Assembly (NCBI GenBank): GCA_963854835.1
Contig: OY978526.1
Location: forward strand, 37,982,501-38,046,500
DNA length: 64,000 nt
Direction: 5' to 3'
Source: Megamerina dolium
Lineage: Eukaryota; Arthropoda; Insecta; Diptera; Megamerinidae
Shown: in pieces, positions 34,342 through 46,429 of the stretch
How positions within the stretch are numbered: the first letter of the stretch is position 1
How the letters are laid out: each line of letters starts with the position of its first letter
Position numbers and translations under genes: made by a program
The notes under the pieces: model-generated
Databases searched by the model: none
Told to the model about the DNA's origin: nothing
Seen by the model: only the letters and a program-made list of their open reading frames with translations

Positions 34342-35487
34342 TATTGTGCCTTTTTTATGACCACAATTGAGGCAAAGTGCTGTGGAAATATGATATATAG
34401 TATAATTAACGCGTTGCAGTACGTTTTCCTTAGAGCAAATAAAATATAACTGATAATAAGTTGACAAATATCAAACTTTTTATAGGTACACAAAATGAGC
34501 AAGCGCAGCAGCGCAACGCGCTTCTTTGTACGACACCAATTATTATGTTGCTAAATGCTTTCAATCATAAAGCATGCAATTTGGCTTTTCAAAACACACT
34601 CATACGTACACAAGTTCGTATTAATATTCCAGTACTTTTAAGCGCATTATAATTGAAAATAATTGCATCTATTGGAGTACGCATACCCGAAGACATATAG
34701 TACACACATTTTATAGGAGAAGGAAATTACTTTACCAATTGATGATTTCATGTAATTTGTTTATTACAACATAAGAAAATTAAAAAAAGTGAATAAATAA
34801 ATAGGTATAATAGTAAATTGTAATGCTGCATATCTAAATACATAGCTATGATTTAGGAAAATTATCGTGCCAGTAACAAGTTCATTCAATGTCATCAAAA
34901 ATATATATGAATATATGTGAATATACTTATGTTATGTATGGAGTATAAGCTAAAAATATGGCAAAATTGCCTAATGTCTTTTTATCTACATAATAATTTT
35001 GCATTTGTTACTATGTGCCTATCTACCCACCAGTCGAGTGTGAAATATGACTACGCATGTGTGACGTCAAAACACTACAAAATTACATTCATATGTTACA
35101 CTATAAAACATTGTATTAGGAGCTAAAACGTTGCAGTTATCCCGTATGGTAGAAGTACTTATGTATGTACATAGTATAGGTGCCCTGTAGTGAAACTAAG
35201 ATCTAGTATGAATATGTACTAGTTTTGTGGGTGGAACAAATGATTTAGTTCAATAATTAGAGAAACTTGGATTTGCATAGTTAATTTAGACAAAGGAACT
35301 TTCAAGTGTTCGTTTTTAAGGCAACAATAACATGTTGCAAATTAGTGTAGTTGTGTAGAGGGAGCATACAATATTACGACATGGTGCTATTTAGGTGTGA
35401 AAGAAAATAAATTTAAAAACAAAATTTTTACTATAATAATTTTTTTGCTTTGTTTAGTATGGCGAAGATTTGATTTGATTCGTATTA
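34342..35487. other. Upstream region of the secreted-protein gene
   Basis: AT-rich sequence right of the minus-strand start codon. It should hold the promoter of that gene, but I see no decisive TATA box or other element. Small ORFs here look random. Confidence 0.4.
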
Positions 35488-35489
35488 TA

Positions 35490-35973
35490 GCCCTGACAGA
35501 TGGCAGCGTTAATCCGGATTAACGATCTAATTCGAATTAACTCGTGCATTAACTGCAGCTAATCCGCATTAACTCTCTGAGTTAATTCTCAAACATAAAG
35601 AGGATTAGGGCAATTTTCGATGGCAACACTGCTGAAAAATTTCTATTGTGAATTTTTGTCGATCCAACTTACAAAACAATAGGTGTGTTGGCTAACAAAA
35701 AACTTTCAACGACGTTTTCGACATGAAAAGCGTTGGCGAACAAATATCCAGCTGTCAATTACGAACTATGAATGTCAAATTACAAGTTTCTGATAGTAAA
35801 ATGAGAGAGTGACAGATGACAAAAATTGACAGCGATAGTAATGTAAACGAGCAAATCTAATAAAACAGCAGTCAGCTGTTTAGTTAATCCGCAATATTGC
35901 CGTCTCTCAGGTTAGTATTTTATTGGGATTAAGTGTGCCGTTAAATCGGATTAACGCTGCTGGCCGTGTAGGC
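35490..35973 (+). repeat. MITE family copy C, most complete
   Basis: The ends are imperfect inverted repeats: GCCCTGACAGATGGCAGCG at the left and, inverted, GCCTACACGGCCAGCAGCG at the right, both followed by TTAATCCG. TA flanks both sides (35488-35489 and 35974-35975). At 484 bp with no coding capacity it fits a non-autonomous DNA transposon. Confidence 0.75.
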
Positions 35974-36159
35974 TACTATGGTGAATAAAAAATGAAGTAG
36001 TAAATAAAATGTTCCTTAGGTAGAGAATAAATGGGTCAATGCCATCGTAATGTCACCAACTTTAACTAAGCAAGTAGATAGAAGTGGAACTAGTGGCTGC
36101 TCCCTTGGAATAGTAGTTTTTTCGCTGCAGGGTATGCAAGTACATGGAAGTGTTATTAT

Positions 36160-37726
36160 TATACCCTGCATAATGCAATATGCATGGTATATTCATTTCG
36201 GTCAGATGTTTGTGTCCACTTGAAGGAATCTCCGGAGATATAGACATGGATATATATTCGTGATCAGCGTCGATTAAATTTTCGATTTAACGATGTCCGT
36301 CCGTCCGTCTGTCTGTCACCTGGCTGGTTCGCACGATAACTTGAGTAAATATTGAGCTATTTCGATGAAATTTGGCATAAGTAATCTATGATCCAAGGGT
36401 ACGGAGGGGATTGATATTGGGCATGATCGGTCAATAACCACGCCCACACCAAGCATTCAAAGCGACTAACCTCGAAATTTTCAAAATCTTTAACTTGCTA
36501 TAACTCACACAATATACCACTTGGGACAACAATATTTTGCACATAGAGTTATATTATACTACTATATAACCTCGCCAAAAGTGGGTGAGCCACGCCTACT
36601 TTCTAGCGTAGCTCCCATACAAAGTGTCTGTACTTCTTTTAAATTGAAACTGCTGTAACTTCCACAATCTTCTGTCTAGAATAACCATAATTGACACTTA
36701 GATTAACACGGTAGTCAGAAATAATATGGCAGAAAATCAATGTGCCACGCCCACTCCTTTTTGGGTCTCCCATACAAAGTTGCGGAAATTAAAAAAAATG
36801 TTACCGGTTATAACTTGCAAACTATTCAGCGTAGAATAACGAGATTTAAGGTGTGGATTAGTATTGTACGAGCAACTAGGCTCACAGAAAATGGGCGCAC
36901 CACGCCCAGTGTTTATCGTAGCACCCATACAAATTTTAAATTGAAACAGCTGTAACTTCGGCAATCTTCTGTCTAGAATAACCATAATTGACACTTAAAT
37001 TAATATCGTAGTCGGCAAAAATCTGGCAGAAAATCAGTGTGCCACGCCCACTCCTTCATGGGTCTCCCATACAAAGTCGAGTGAATTAAACTAAAATTTT
37101 AAGCTCCATAGCTTACAAACCATTTAGCCTAGGACAACGAGACTTAGGGTATGGATTAGTATTGTACGAGCAACTAGGCTCACAGAAAATGGGCGCACCA
37201 CGCCCAGTGTTTATCGTAGCCCCCATACAAATTTTAAATTGAAACAGCTTTAACTTAGGCAATCTTATGTCTACAATAACCATAATTGACACTTAAATTA
37301 ATATCGTAGTCGGAAATAATCTGGCGAAAAATCAGCGTACCACGCCCACTTCTTATTGGGGCTCCCATACAAAGTTGAGGAAATTAAACAAAAATGTTAA
37401 CCACCATAACTTAGAAACTATTCAACGTAGGACACCAAATTTAAGGTGTGGATTAACATTGAAAAATTAATTGGATTTACTAGAAAGTGGTAAGCCACGC
37501 CCATTATTTATATAGCTCCCATACTAAGCCTCGGAATTATCTTAAAATCCTTTTACTTCGTCAAAGTCAACCATATTTCGGATGTAAATTAGTAGTATAT
37601 GCAAAAATTGTTTCTCGAAAAGTGGAAATAAAAGAAAAGTTGGATATTCGAGTAAACTTTTTATATATAAATCTACATATGCAGGGTATAGTTTGGTCGG
37701 CCCCAGCCGACTGTAAGGAGATTTTT
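36160..37726. repeat. TATACCC-ended repeat, copy 1 with internal amplification
   Basis: It starts TATACCCTGCATA (36160) and near the right end has the inverted TATGCAGGGTATA (37678-37690), followed by GTCGGC CCCA GCCGAC, a 6-bp hairpin, and CTGTAAGGAG. Near the left is the run GTCCGTCCGTCTGTCTGTC. A segment of about 299 bp is repeated about three times (marked by TCTGTCTAGAATAACCATAA near 36670 and its relatives near 36970 and 37268). The 65- to 110-codon ORFs inside are not credible. Confidence 0.75.
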
Positions 37727-37925
37727 ACGTATATGCGTTGCTCATGCAAGTGAATAATTGTGAAGTACTCAATTGTTACATCTTGTGCTGCCGCAATAGT
37801 CAACAAACTATTCGCATTCAATTTGTCGTTTCACAATAAATGATGAAAAGTACAAGTAAATTATTTACACATATAGTTATTAGGTTTGAAAAATGTTGAA
37901 CCTTTTCCGGTTATCGAATACTTAT

Positions 37926-38946
37926 TATACCCTGCATAATGCAATATGCATGGTATATTCATTTCGGTCAGATGTTTGTGTCCACTTGAAGGAATCTCCG
38001 GAGATATAGACATAGATATATATTCGTGATCAGTGTCGATTAAATTTTCGATTTAACGATGTCCGTCCGTCCGTCCGTCCGTCTGTCTGTCACCTGGCTG
38101 GTTCGCACGATAACTTGAGTAAATATTGAGCTATTTCGATGAAATTTGGCATAAGTAATCTATGATCCAAGAGTACGGAGGGGATTGATATTGGGCATGA
38201 TCGGTCAATAACCACGCCCACACCAAGCATTCAAAGCGACTAACCTCGAAATTTTCAAAATCTTTAACTTTCTATAACTCACATAATATACCACTTGAGA
38301 CAACAATATTTGGCACATAGACTTATATTATACTACTATATAACCTCGCTAAAAAATGGGTGAGCTATGCCTACTTTTTAGCGTAGCTCTCATACAAAGT
38401 GTCTGTACTTCTTTAAAATTGAAACAGCTGTAACTTCTACAATCTTCTGTCCAGAATAACCATAATTGACACTAAGATTAACATGGTAGTCGGAAATAAT
38501 ATGGCAGAAAATCAGTGTGCCACGCCCACTCCTTTTTGGGTCTCCCATACAAAGTTGAGGAAATTTTCAAAAATTTAAATCGCTATAGCTTACGAACTAT
38601 TCAACGTAGGACAAACGAATTTAAGGTGTGGATTAATATTGGAAAATTAATTGGATTTACAAGAAAGAGGTAAGCTACGCCAACTTTTTATATAGCTCCC
38701 ATACTAAGTCTCGGAATTATCTTCAAAACCTTCTTTAAATTATCCCTTTTAGAACTCTCATAACATACAAGGTACTTCGTCAAAGTCAACCATATTTCGG
38801 GTGTAAATTAGTAGTATATGCAAAAATTGTTTTTCAAAAAGTGGAAATAAAAGAAAAAGATGGATATTCGAGTAAACTTTTTATATATAAATCTACATAT
38901 GCAGGGTATAATTTGGTCGGCCCTAGCCGACTGTAAGGAGATTTTT
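37926..38946. repeat. TATACCC-ended repeat, copy 2
   Basis: Direct copy of the preceding repeat, with the same left end (37926), the CCGTCCGTCCGTC run, and the right end TATGCAGGGTATA (38898-38910) plus the GTCGGC/GCCGAC hairpin. It has a single internal unit where copy 1 has about three, which explains its shorter length. Confidence 0.78.
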
Positions 38947-39084
38947 CAAGTTAATTCTAAACTATTTTTCTGTTGCTCTCAATTTGTTTCACAGTGTGAT
39001 TTTTTATAATTCTTAGTTTATTACTTCTTATGTATTTTATAGAGATAATATACAAATTGAAAGAATTTTGATTTCATTTCTAAG

Positions 39085-39202
39085 GGTTATTTTCACAGTT
39101 GCAAGTTAACTCATAGAATAGAATTAACTAACCGAGTTTTCAGTGGCTAAACTGTTAGTTAACCCTATTCTATGTGTTAACTTGCTACTCTGAAAATGGC
39201 CC
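39085..39202. mobile_element. Palindromic MITE, PIF/Harbinger-like
   Basis: The 118-bp element is almost a perfect hairpin: GGGTTATTTTCACAGTTGC at the left matches the inverted right end GGGCCATTTTCAGAGTAGC, and pairing continues to the centre. The 3-bp sequence TAA is duplicated at 39082-39084 and 39203-39205, the target type of PIF/Harbinger elements. Confidence 0.8.
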
Positions 39203-39205
39203 TAA

Positions 39206-40075
39206 GAGTAAAAAACACATGTCATTATCACTACTTTCTTAAACATAAAATGCGTTTGGAAAAAGCATATTTTATGGAAATTTTATGAATAGTATGAATA
39301 GAAAATAGACGTGTACAAATAATTATCGACAAATTTTAGTAACTAATATAACATCTAAAAAATATAACCGATTAACCGATTTGGTAAACCGAAAGGACAA
39401 CACTAATATACACTATTCACATGAACGAAATCCATATAAGCATGCATATACGATACCTACACATATTTGGCACTTTATAGTCTTGAAGAACTCTTAATAT
39501 TCTTATTAAAATTGCAATTAGTTTTGGTGAAAAAAGGTTAAAAAGAAAAAAAAAGTTTTCAAGGTTTATTCTTAATTTTTTATGATAACACAAAAACATA
39601 TATTATATGCGCATTGCTCAATAGCTTTCAAGCCATTATATAATGGCTTAATTTCGTTAAGTAATTGCCTTCTTTAATATGTTCAGCTTTAATATTGAAA
39701 AGATTTTTCCTTCGAATGGCTCCCACCTGTTTGTAAGCAAGTGGCAGTTGTTCCGGAAAATTGTAATTAAAATGCTTCTAAAAAGCTCTTGCTAGGTACT
39801 CTTGCTTAGGTACTCTGGGAATATCAACCATTCTGATTCATATGATCAAATCATCATATTGTTATTTGATTGATTGAAATTCGGAGGCATGGACTATCAA
39901 TTTTTAAATTACTGTTTGCGGAAGAATTATTTCAGGATTAAATACTACATTAACAATATTGGAGAACATTTTTGTGTGGATCTAACTACTGTCCGACGTC
40001 GTCAACATGTGACTTTATATTTATTATATTGGTATGGTATAGTATAGATGCATTGCAATAACTCAATCTTATTCT
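39206..40075. other. Intergenic, nothing recognised
   Basis: AT-rich sequence between the MITE and the RTE-type element; no supported gene. Confidence 0.45.
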
Positions 40076-40109
40076 TCTTCTTATGTGGCCATAACAACCG
40101 AATATCGAT

Positions 40110-40751
40110 TTAGGCCGAAAATAACATGCTTCGCCAGCCATCTCTGTTCTTCGCTAGCTGGCGCCAGTTAGAAATTCCAAGCGCCGTCAGGTTCTCTAGT
40201 ACTTGGTCTTTCCACCGGAGGTTTGGTCTTCCTCTTCTGCGCCGTCCTCCAGCGGGTTCCGAATATTGTTTTTTATGTACAGGACAGAGAACACTGAGCC
40301 TCCAATCATCAGGCATGCTTTCATCCGACCATATTCTGCTTATGAGTTGGTGCATGCGGGTAAGCAGCTCATCGCCTCCGGTCTTAAACAACTCGGCAGG
40401 CAGGCCATCAGCACCTGCAGCTTTGTTGTTCTTCAGCCTTAAAATGGCCGTTTCAACCTCGTCATAGTCGGGTGGTGGAATATCAACACCATCATCTGTA
40501 ATTGGGGTTATCGGGCAAACTCCTCCACTGGCGGAATTGTTCGTAGCATCGCCATTCAGTAACGTGGAGAAGTGTTCCCTCCATAGGCTCAGTACACTCT
40601 GGACATACGTAACCAGATTCCCATTTCCATCACGACAAGAAGAGGCTCCGGGATTTAAACCTCCACTCAGGCGCTTTATCTTTTCAAAGAATTTTCGAGT
40701 CTCATTCTTGTCGGTACACATCTCTATCTTCTCACACTCGCGTCTTTCCAA
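40110..40751 (-). pseudogene. RT fragment and C-terminal end of the RTE-type element
   Basis: This 213-codon frame starts in the RT fingers region (FFEKIKRLSGG, then NNKAAGADGLPAELFK and DDWRLSVLCPVHKK), then jumps to the extreme C terminus (RRRRGRPNLRWKDQVLENL to WRSMLFSA). The motifs of the RT palm, including the catalytic Asp pair, are missing. Confidence 0.75.
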
Positions 40752-41929
40752 CTCCCTCTTGCACTCCTTTTCTCTCTATACCGCTCCTTAACAGCTCGCG
40801 TTGCGTCTGCACGCAGGGTTTTTCTGTATTCGGCGTCTTTCTCTGCGGTAGCGTCGCGACACTCCTGATCATACCATTCATTCCTCAGAGGCCGGTAGTA
40901 ACCGATTACCTCCTCGGCAGCAGTAGTCATGGAGTGGGATATATGTGTCCACCGTGCGCATGTATCATCAAGTGGGGGAGTGTTCTGCATAAGCAGATCC
41001 GATAGTCGAGTGGAAAATGCATCTGCTGTCTCTGGTGATCGCAGCTTACTGACGTCGAGCTTTCTCTGTGTGGGACTTCTCTTGTTATTTGCGACACATA
41101 GGCGTGTGCGCACCTTAGCTGCAACAAGGTAGTGATCCGAGTCGATGTTGGCACCACGGATCAATTTCACGTCCATCACACTGGAAGCATGCCTTCCGTC
41201 AATCACCACATGATCAATTTGGTTTCTTGTACGTTGATCTGGAGACAGCCATGTCGCTTTGTGGATGTCGAGATGCTGGAATCTGGTACCACCAATTACC
41301 ATGTTTCGTGCTGCGGCGAAGTCGATCAGCCTCATTCCGTTATCGGAGGTGTTCTGGTGGAGGCTGAATTTTCCGACAGTTGGACCAAAGATACCTTCCT
41401 TGCCCACCCTGGCATTAAAGTCGCCAAGCACGATTTTGATATCGTGGCGGGGGCAGCGGTCATAAGCTTCTTCGAGGCACTGAAAGAAGCTCTCCTTGGT
41501 CACATTGTCCTTCTCATCCGTCGGAGCGTGGGCACATATAAGGCTGATGTTGGCCAGCCGTTCGTTCACAGGCGTGAACTGTGAGACAAGATGTCGTAGT
41601 CTCTTGCTGACCAAAAATCCACATCCTAATTCGTGCCTTTCAGCATGGCAACTGTAGTAGATGTCACAGGACGCTCTTTTGGAGCAGCCCTGTCCTGTCC
41701 ATCGCATTTCCTGGAGAGCGGTGATGTCAGTATTTTCGAGGACATCAACCAGCTGGATAGAGGCACCCTCTCTATAAAGGGATCGGACATTCCAGGTGCA
41801 TATCCGTAAATCGTTGTCCTTTTTTCGTTTGCGGGGGTCATCAACAAAAGCGGTAATCCTTATCCGAGGCATATTTGTTTTTTTCATTGGGGGGTTTTTT
41901 TTATGTGGCGGGTCCCAAACCCAACGCAC
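40724..41929 (-). pseudogene. Endonuclease and RT start of the RTE-type element
   Basis: The 401-codon minus-strand frame has an apurinic-type endonuclease: ICTWNVRSLYREGAS, ALQEMRWTGQG, VLGDFNARVGKEG and SDHYLVAAKV contain the catalytic Asn, Glu, Asp/Asn and Asp-His residues. After residue 300 it enters the linker before RT. The frame closes at 40724, where homology passes to the frame of the next feature, so the gene is frameshifted. The endonuclease itself appears undamaged. Confidence 0.78.
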
Positions 41930-42409
41930 AACCTCTAACCGAGGAGATTTTCGCCACTCACTTCAGCTGCCTCCCAGCGGGTGCCAGGAAGACGTTGCGG
42001 GGTGGTCGCCACATGGAGGGCCCCCATTAATAATAATGAAAGCGCCATCACATAGTAACCAGAGCAAGCTATATGACTACCCCTCATTAACAAATAAAGG
42101 TATCATCACATAGTGCTCAGATCAAACTACATGACAGCCAGTGAGTTGACTTGCGATGAGTTCAACAAGGATTGCGCTAGCCCCACCCAGTTGGCAGTTA
42201 GACACATTACCTTGCGAAAACACCACCAGACCACTCAATCTTATGCTCAACAATATTTACACTATGAAATAATTTAAGTATCCTAGATCATTACTGTACA
42301 CGAAACGTCTAAATACTTTCAATCAAATTCAAACAATATTTTTTATTTAAGAAAAATTTTTGGCAAAATTTACAGCAAGCAGCTCCAATAAAATGTACTT
42401 TTCTATAAA

Positions 42410-44377
42410 ATGGTTGTTGATTTAAATTCTACTGAAAACAATTTTCTACAATCAAGGTAAGATGGCCATTTGCAAGAGACGCTTGCTCATAGACTTATGT
42501 TACATATACCATTTACAGCACATCCAGTTGTACCGAATTTATATATGAGGGATGTCATAGTAAATGCACGCCGAATACATGTCAGCGTTGCTGTATTAAT
42601 TCCACATTTAATGATCACACCTATTCAATTCTAAGAAAGATATGTCGTAAAATCATTAATGATTTTAATCGTCGCCAATGCCGTGAAAAGTACACAATTT
42701 TCGAAGGTGGAAATAGCGTTAACGTTAGGATTCATCGATCATCTTCAGCAGCATGTGGTAAGAGAACAAATGCTTACAAGTAACGCCTATTGTAATTTGT
42801 ATTCGAATAAGGAGTTTGGTTTCGATGCTTCTTTCATATGTTATTCTATTTATTAATATGCGTTCTTCTAATGTACAATAGGGCCAGCCGATACAGGTTC
42901 TCTTTCAACCGCGGGATCCAGAACTAAAAAGTACGATCGTACAGATGAAAGTACGGATAGACAAAAGACGCATGTAAGACGTAGTAAGTCTGATACTGAA
43001 AGTGATTACAAATCCAAGTCTAAAAAGGAAGTACATACAGTAAAAACTAAAAATAAGAAATATGAGGATGACGATGTGTCAGAAAAGGGTGGTGCTCAAG
43101 ACAAATCAAAGAATAAAAATAAGAAAGGAGAGGATGAAATTAAACCGAAGGGAAGAAAATCCAAATCCAAGCAAACTAAAGGTGCTGATGAAGTTGATAC
43201 AGAAGTGGAAAGCTCCAAACCTAAACAAAGTAAAACCAACAAGGCGAAAAAGGGAGACGATGAAAGTGCTGATAATGAAAAACCGAAGCAAAAGCAAAAG
43301 GACAACACGAAAAAGGGAGATGGTGAAAGTGCTGATAATGAAAAATCGAAACAAAAGCAGAAGGACAACACGAAAAAGGGAGATGGTGAAAGTGCTGATA
43401 ATGAAAAATCGAAACAAAAGCAGAAGGACAATACGAAAAAGGGAGATGGTGAAAATGCTGATAATGAAAAATCGAAACAAAAGCAGAAGGACAACGCGAA
43501 AAAGGGAGATGGTGAAAGTGCTGATACTGAAAAATCTAAACAAAAGCAAAAGGATAAGACCAGTGACGATCAGCTACATCGGAAACAAAAAACCACTGAT
43601 AAGGAGAATGCTGATGAGGATATTCAGAAACCCAAGCAGAAGCGTAAGGGTAAAGACAGCGTAGCCGATGCTGGGCAGCATTCTAAATTGGATACGAAGA
43701 AAGACAAGAGTAAATCTGAGGATATTCTGTCGAAGCAAAAAATTGTTGATTCTGAGATGCCAATCATAAACGACTTGCGAACTAAAGTACGTAAGGGTGA
43801 AGAATTATGGCCTAAGGAGAAGAAAACAAAAGCAGATGACACAGAAGCGAAATCCAAAAAAGCTTCACGGAAAAGTGGTGAAAGTAGTAAGGATGCTGGT
43901 AAGAGAAAAAAGACGACCGATTCGTTGTCATCTGATAGAGGTGCAAGGAAAGGCAGCAAGAAAAAAGCAAATGTAAATCTACTAGATGACAGAGATAAAG
44001 TAAAGGTCTCTAGAGGAAAGTTAGGCCGCAGCAGCGGTAATAGACAACACCGATCAGAATCAAATATTTATGGAAGAAAAAGCAGTAATCGTTTTGGAAA
44101 GCATCGACCCGCTAATGAACGAAGACCTCTCAAGCATAGCCGTTATGATGAAGCCAAGCCGTGTGATTATTTGCGTGCTAACATGGAACAACGTGAGCTA
44201 TGGTATGTATTAACTCTTCTGTTGTTATTTTCAATTTGCTATAATACTTAGTTATTTTTCAGCTGCATCGAGCCTCCGAAAATGCCTTGTCCACCATCTG
44301 CTCCTAGGACGTATCCCTGTTGCGATGTCTCGTATAGACCCTGTAATACAAATACATGTGTTCCTTGTATTTGTTAA
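42410..44377 (+). CDS. Cys- and Lys-rich 573-aa protein with 21-aa tandem repeats
   Basis: Exons 42410-42456, 42519-42757, 42882-44202 and 44263-44377 join with GT/AG introns into 574 codons. Residues 20-41 are Cys-rich (C20, C28, C32, C37, C40, C41), followed by a basic segment that looks folded. From about 100 to 530 the protein is extremely rich in Lys, Ser, Asp and Gln and should be disordered. Residues 218-322 are five 21-aa repeats (KKGDGESADNEKSKQKQKDNT is the pattern). The last 40 residues are again Cys- and Pro-rich (CPPSAP, CCDVSYRPC, CVPCIC). I do not recognise the family; a male-germline or structural role would be a guess. Without the last splice it would end at 44251 with a hydrophobic tail. 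Confidence 0.7.
43247..43561 (+). repeat. Five 63-bp coding tandem repeats
   Basis: Units start at 43247, 43310, 43373, 43436 and 43499. They differ by a handful of bases, so the array is recent or kept uniform. Each encodes one 21-aa unit and keeps the frame. Confidence 0.88.
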
Positions 44378-44434
44378 AATTCATTTAATCTTGTGTTTGA
44401 ATATAGAAAATTGTACCTCATATCCTGGCCACTC

Positions 44435-44465
<31 letters not shown>

Positions 44466-46429
44466 AAATTTTTAAATCATAAGTATAATAGACTCAAAAG
44501 CAAAAAAAAGAATACATAAACGTTGGTTCTTTTTAATTCATAGAAATTGTATTTAAATACAATTTATACATTTGTGTACAGACGTCATTAGCACTTGTAA
44601 ACAATTCAAAAATAGACGATGAATCGGAGGCGTAATACCATTTTCTCTTTGTTTTGCATTTACACTCTTAAGTGTTTTAGGAGAGATAGATAGAGACAGA
44701 GAGAGTGAGAGAGCGAGAGAGAAAGTTGACCTTCTGAAAGTTTCAACAACATTGGCAATATGTATGTATGTACACATTAAATGTCAAACAAAAAATGATA
44801 TTGAATTTGAAAAAAAAAGTTATTTGCCAATAACATTCTCCTGGCTACATCCCACACAAAAATTTCACATACATATGTATATTCCTAGTTATGCGTAATT
44901 CTTTTGACATTTAAATTTTGACAAGGTAGTTGTTACACCCCAAGTATCACATAAAATTAATACTTTGCTGTTTGGCATCAAGGTAGGAATTGACTTTGAA
45001 TTTATTTTTAAAGCATTTAACTTTCTTAGTCATTCAACTTAGTATAAGATGTTGAAAATTTGTTTATGATTAACTGAATAATTTATTTATACTATGTATG
45101 TACGAGGTGTGACTTTACAAAACGTGATAAATCCATTTTTTTAAATTGTAGACAAATCGAGCAAGATATTTTAACTTCATGATAATATGGAGTTTTAGCT
45201 TCGTAACAATTGCTTGTAATTATGGTCAAAGTTAGAATATTCTTAAAGTTAGAATCGAAATGTTTGACATATTTCCCATACAACAATATGTCAATAAGCC
45301 GATTTTGACTTTAAGATGATTCTAACTTTGCCTATAACTACGGGACAATATGTTTTTACATTAAATCACACATATTACGCAAACTAAGCCAGAGGGATTT
45401 GAAATTTAGAATTAACACGTTTTATTGCAATTATTATTTTTGTCCATTGGTAAAATATTATTTATAATCACGTTTACGATTACTTTGTTAAAATTGTTAA
45501 ATACAGAACATATTTTGGTCTATTTTTCACAAACAATTTGTCTAACTTTGAGACAAAATTGTGTTTTTATGTCCAATTGTATTATAAAAAAACATTTTTT
45601 TTTTGGTTTTCAGTCACATTTCAGTCCGGAGATTTCAAAAATAGCAATAAAAAAAATAGCAATAACTCCAAGAAAATTGATATATCACGATTTGCTATGC
45701 CACTCCTCATATCCATATATAAACATGTAAATATGTATTTATATATAGGGTACTTGAATTCATCTAAACAAAGTTTGTAATTGGCGATTGTTAATAAAAT
45801 TAATGTACTTAAATGCTCTAAAGCGTTTCCTTTGATATGAAAGGCATATGCGATTATTATTTAATTCAATGAAGTATGCTTTTTTATAATTACCATACTG
45901 ATATTAAATTACTCTTTAGCCCAAATTATAACAGGGTGTCAGTAGACCGACTGCGTATTTTGACGTTTTGCATCTTGGTGTAAACTTTATTTAAATATGT
46001 TAATTTAACATTGCTTTAATGTTAGTTCGCTGCGGGTAAAATAACCGTCAAAGTTCTGCGTGAAATAGAGATAGAACTAATCAGAGCAGCGCTGCGAACA
46101 AATTGTCAAAGTGTATAGATTATATGTAAATGTATTTTATAATATCAGCTGATTTTGAAAACTGTCACTGCCATTGCCATTATAGGCTCGAAAAATACTG
46201 CAACCTACTGCTGTTCAAGGATTATATATAAAAGATTATATTTAAAAACAAGTATAGTAATTATTGCTCTCTAATGTATTTTAGTTGGACTATTTCTACT
46301 AAAATTAAACCGTATTCATCAAACTTGTCTATTTATTTTCATGAAAAATGCGTTTTCATATTTTATTATACACATAAACTTTGTGAAATTAGAACAATTA
46401 TAAACAGAAACTGGAAATTTATTATATAA
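44378..46429. other. Intergenic, low complexity
   Basis: Contains an A tract (44434-44459), a GAGA-rich stretch (44685-44725) and long AT-rich sequence. No gene is supported; ORFs of 65-100 codons look random. TACGAGGTGTGACTTTAC near 45101 resembles a mariner end, but no partner end was found. Confidence 0.45.

Larger units (their letters stand above)
40080..42240 (-). mobile_element. RTE-type non-LTR retrotransposon with RT core deleted
   Basis: Read on the minus strand, a 5' region (about 42.24-41.93 kb) precedes an endonuclease ORF, the start of RT and, after a deletion near 40.27 kb, the C-terminal end of the protein. The right-hand end on the minus strand finishes with a short AAG/AAT-rich tail near 40.07 kb, typical of RTE-like elements. 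Frameshift near 40.73-40.75 kb and loss of the RT palm make the copy dead. The endonuclease is of the type annotated as CFDP2-like in many genomes. Confidence 0.75.

Noticed and set aside
43096..43549. Long minus-strand ORFs rich in Phe, Cys and Ser opposite the Lys-rich gene
   Set aside because: They are the antisense reading of the 63-bp coding repeats; the plus strand has the exon structure and the coherent protein.
43062..43664. Plus-strand Lys/Arg-rich ORF overlapping the Lys-rich gene
   Set aside because: It is another frame of the same repeats and does not join the flanking exons.
45095..45130. Mariner-type terminal repeat (TACGAGGTGTGACTTTAC)
   Set aside because: Only one end was found and no transposase remnant lies nearby.
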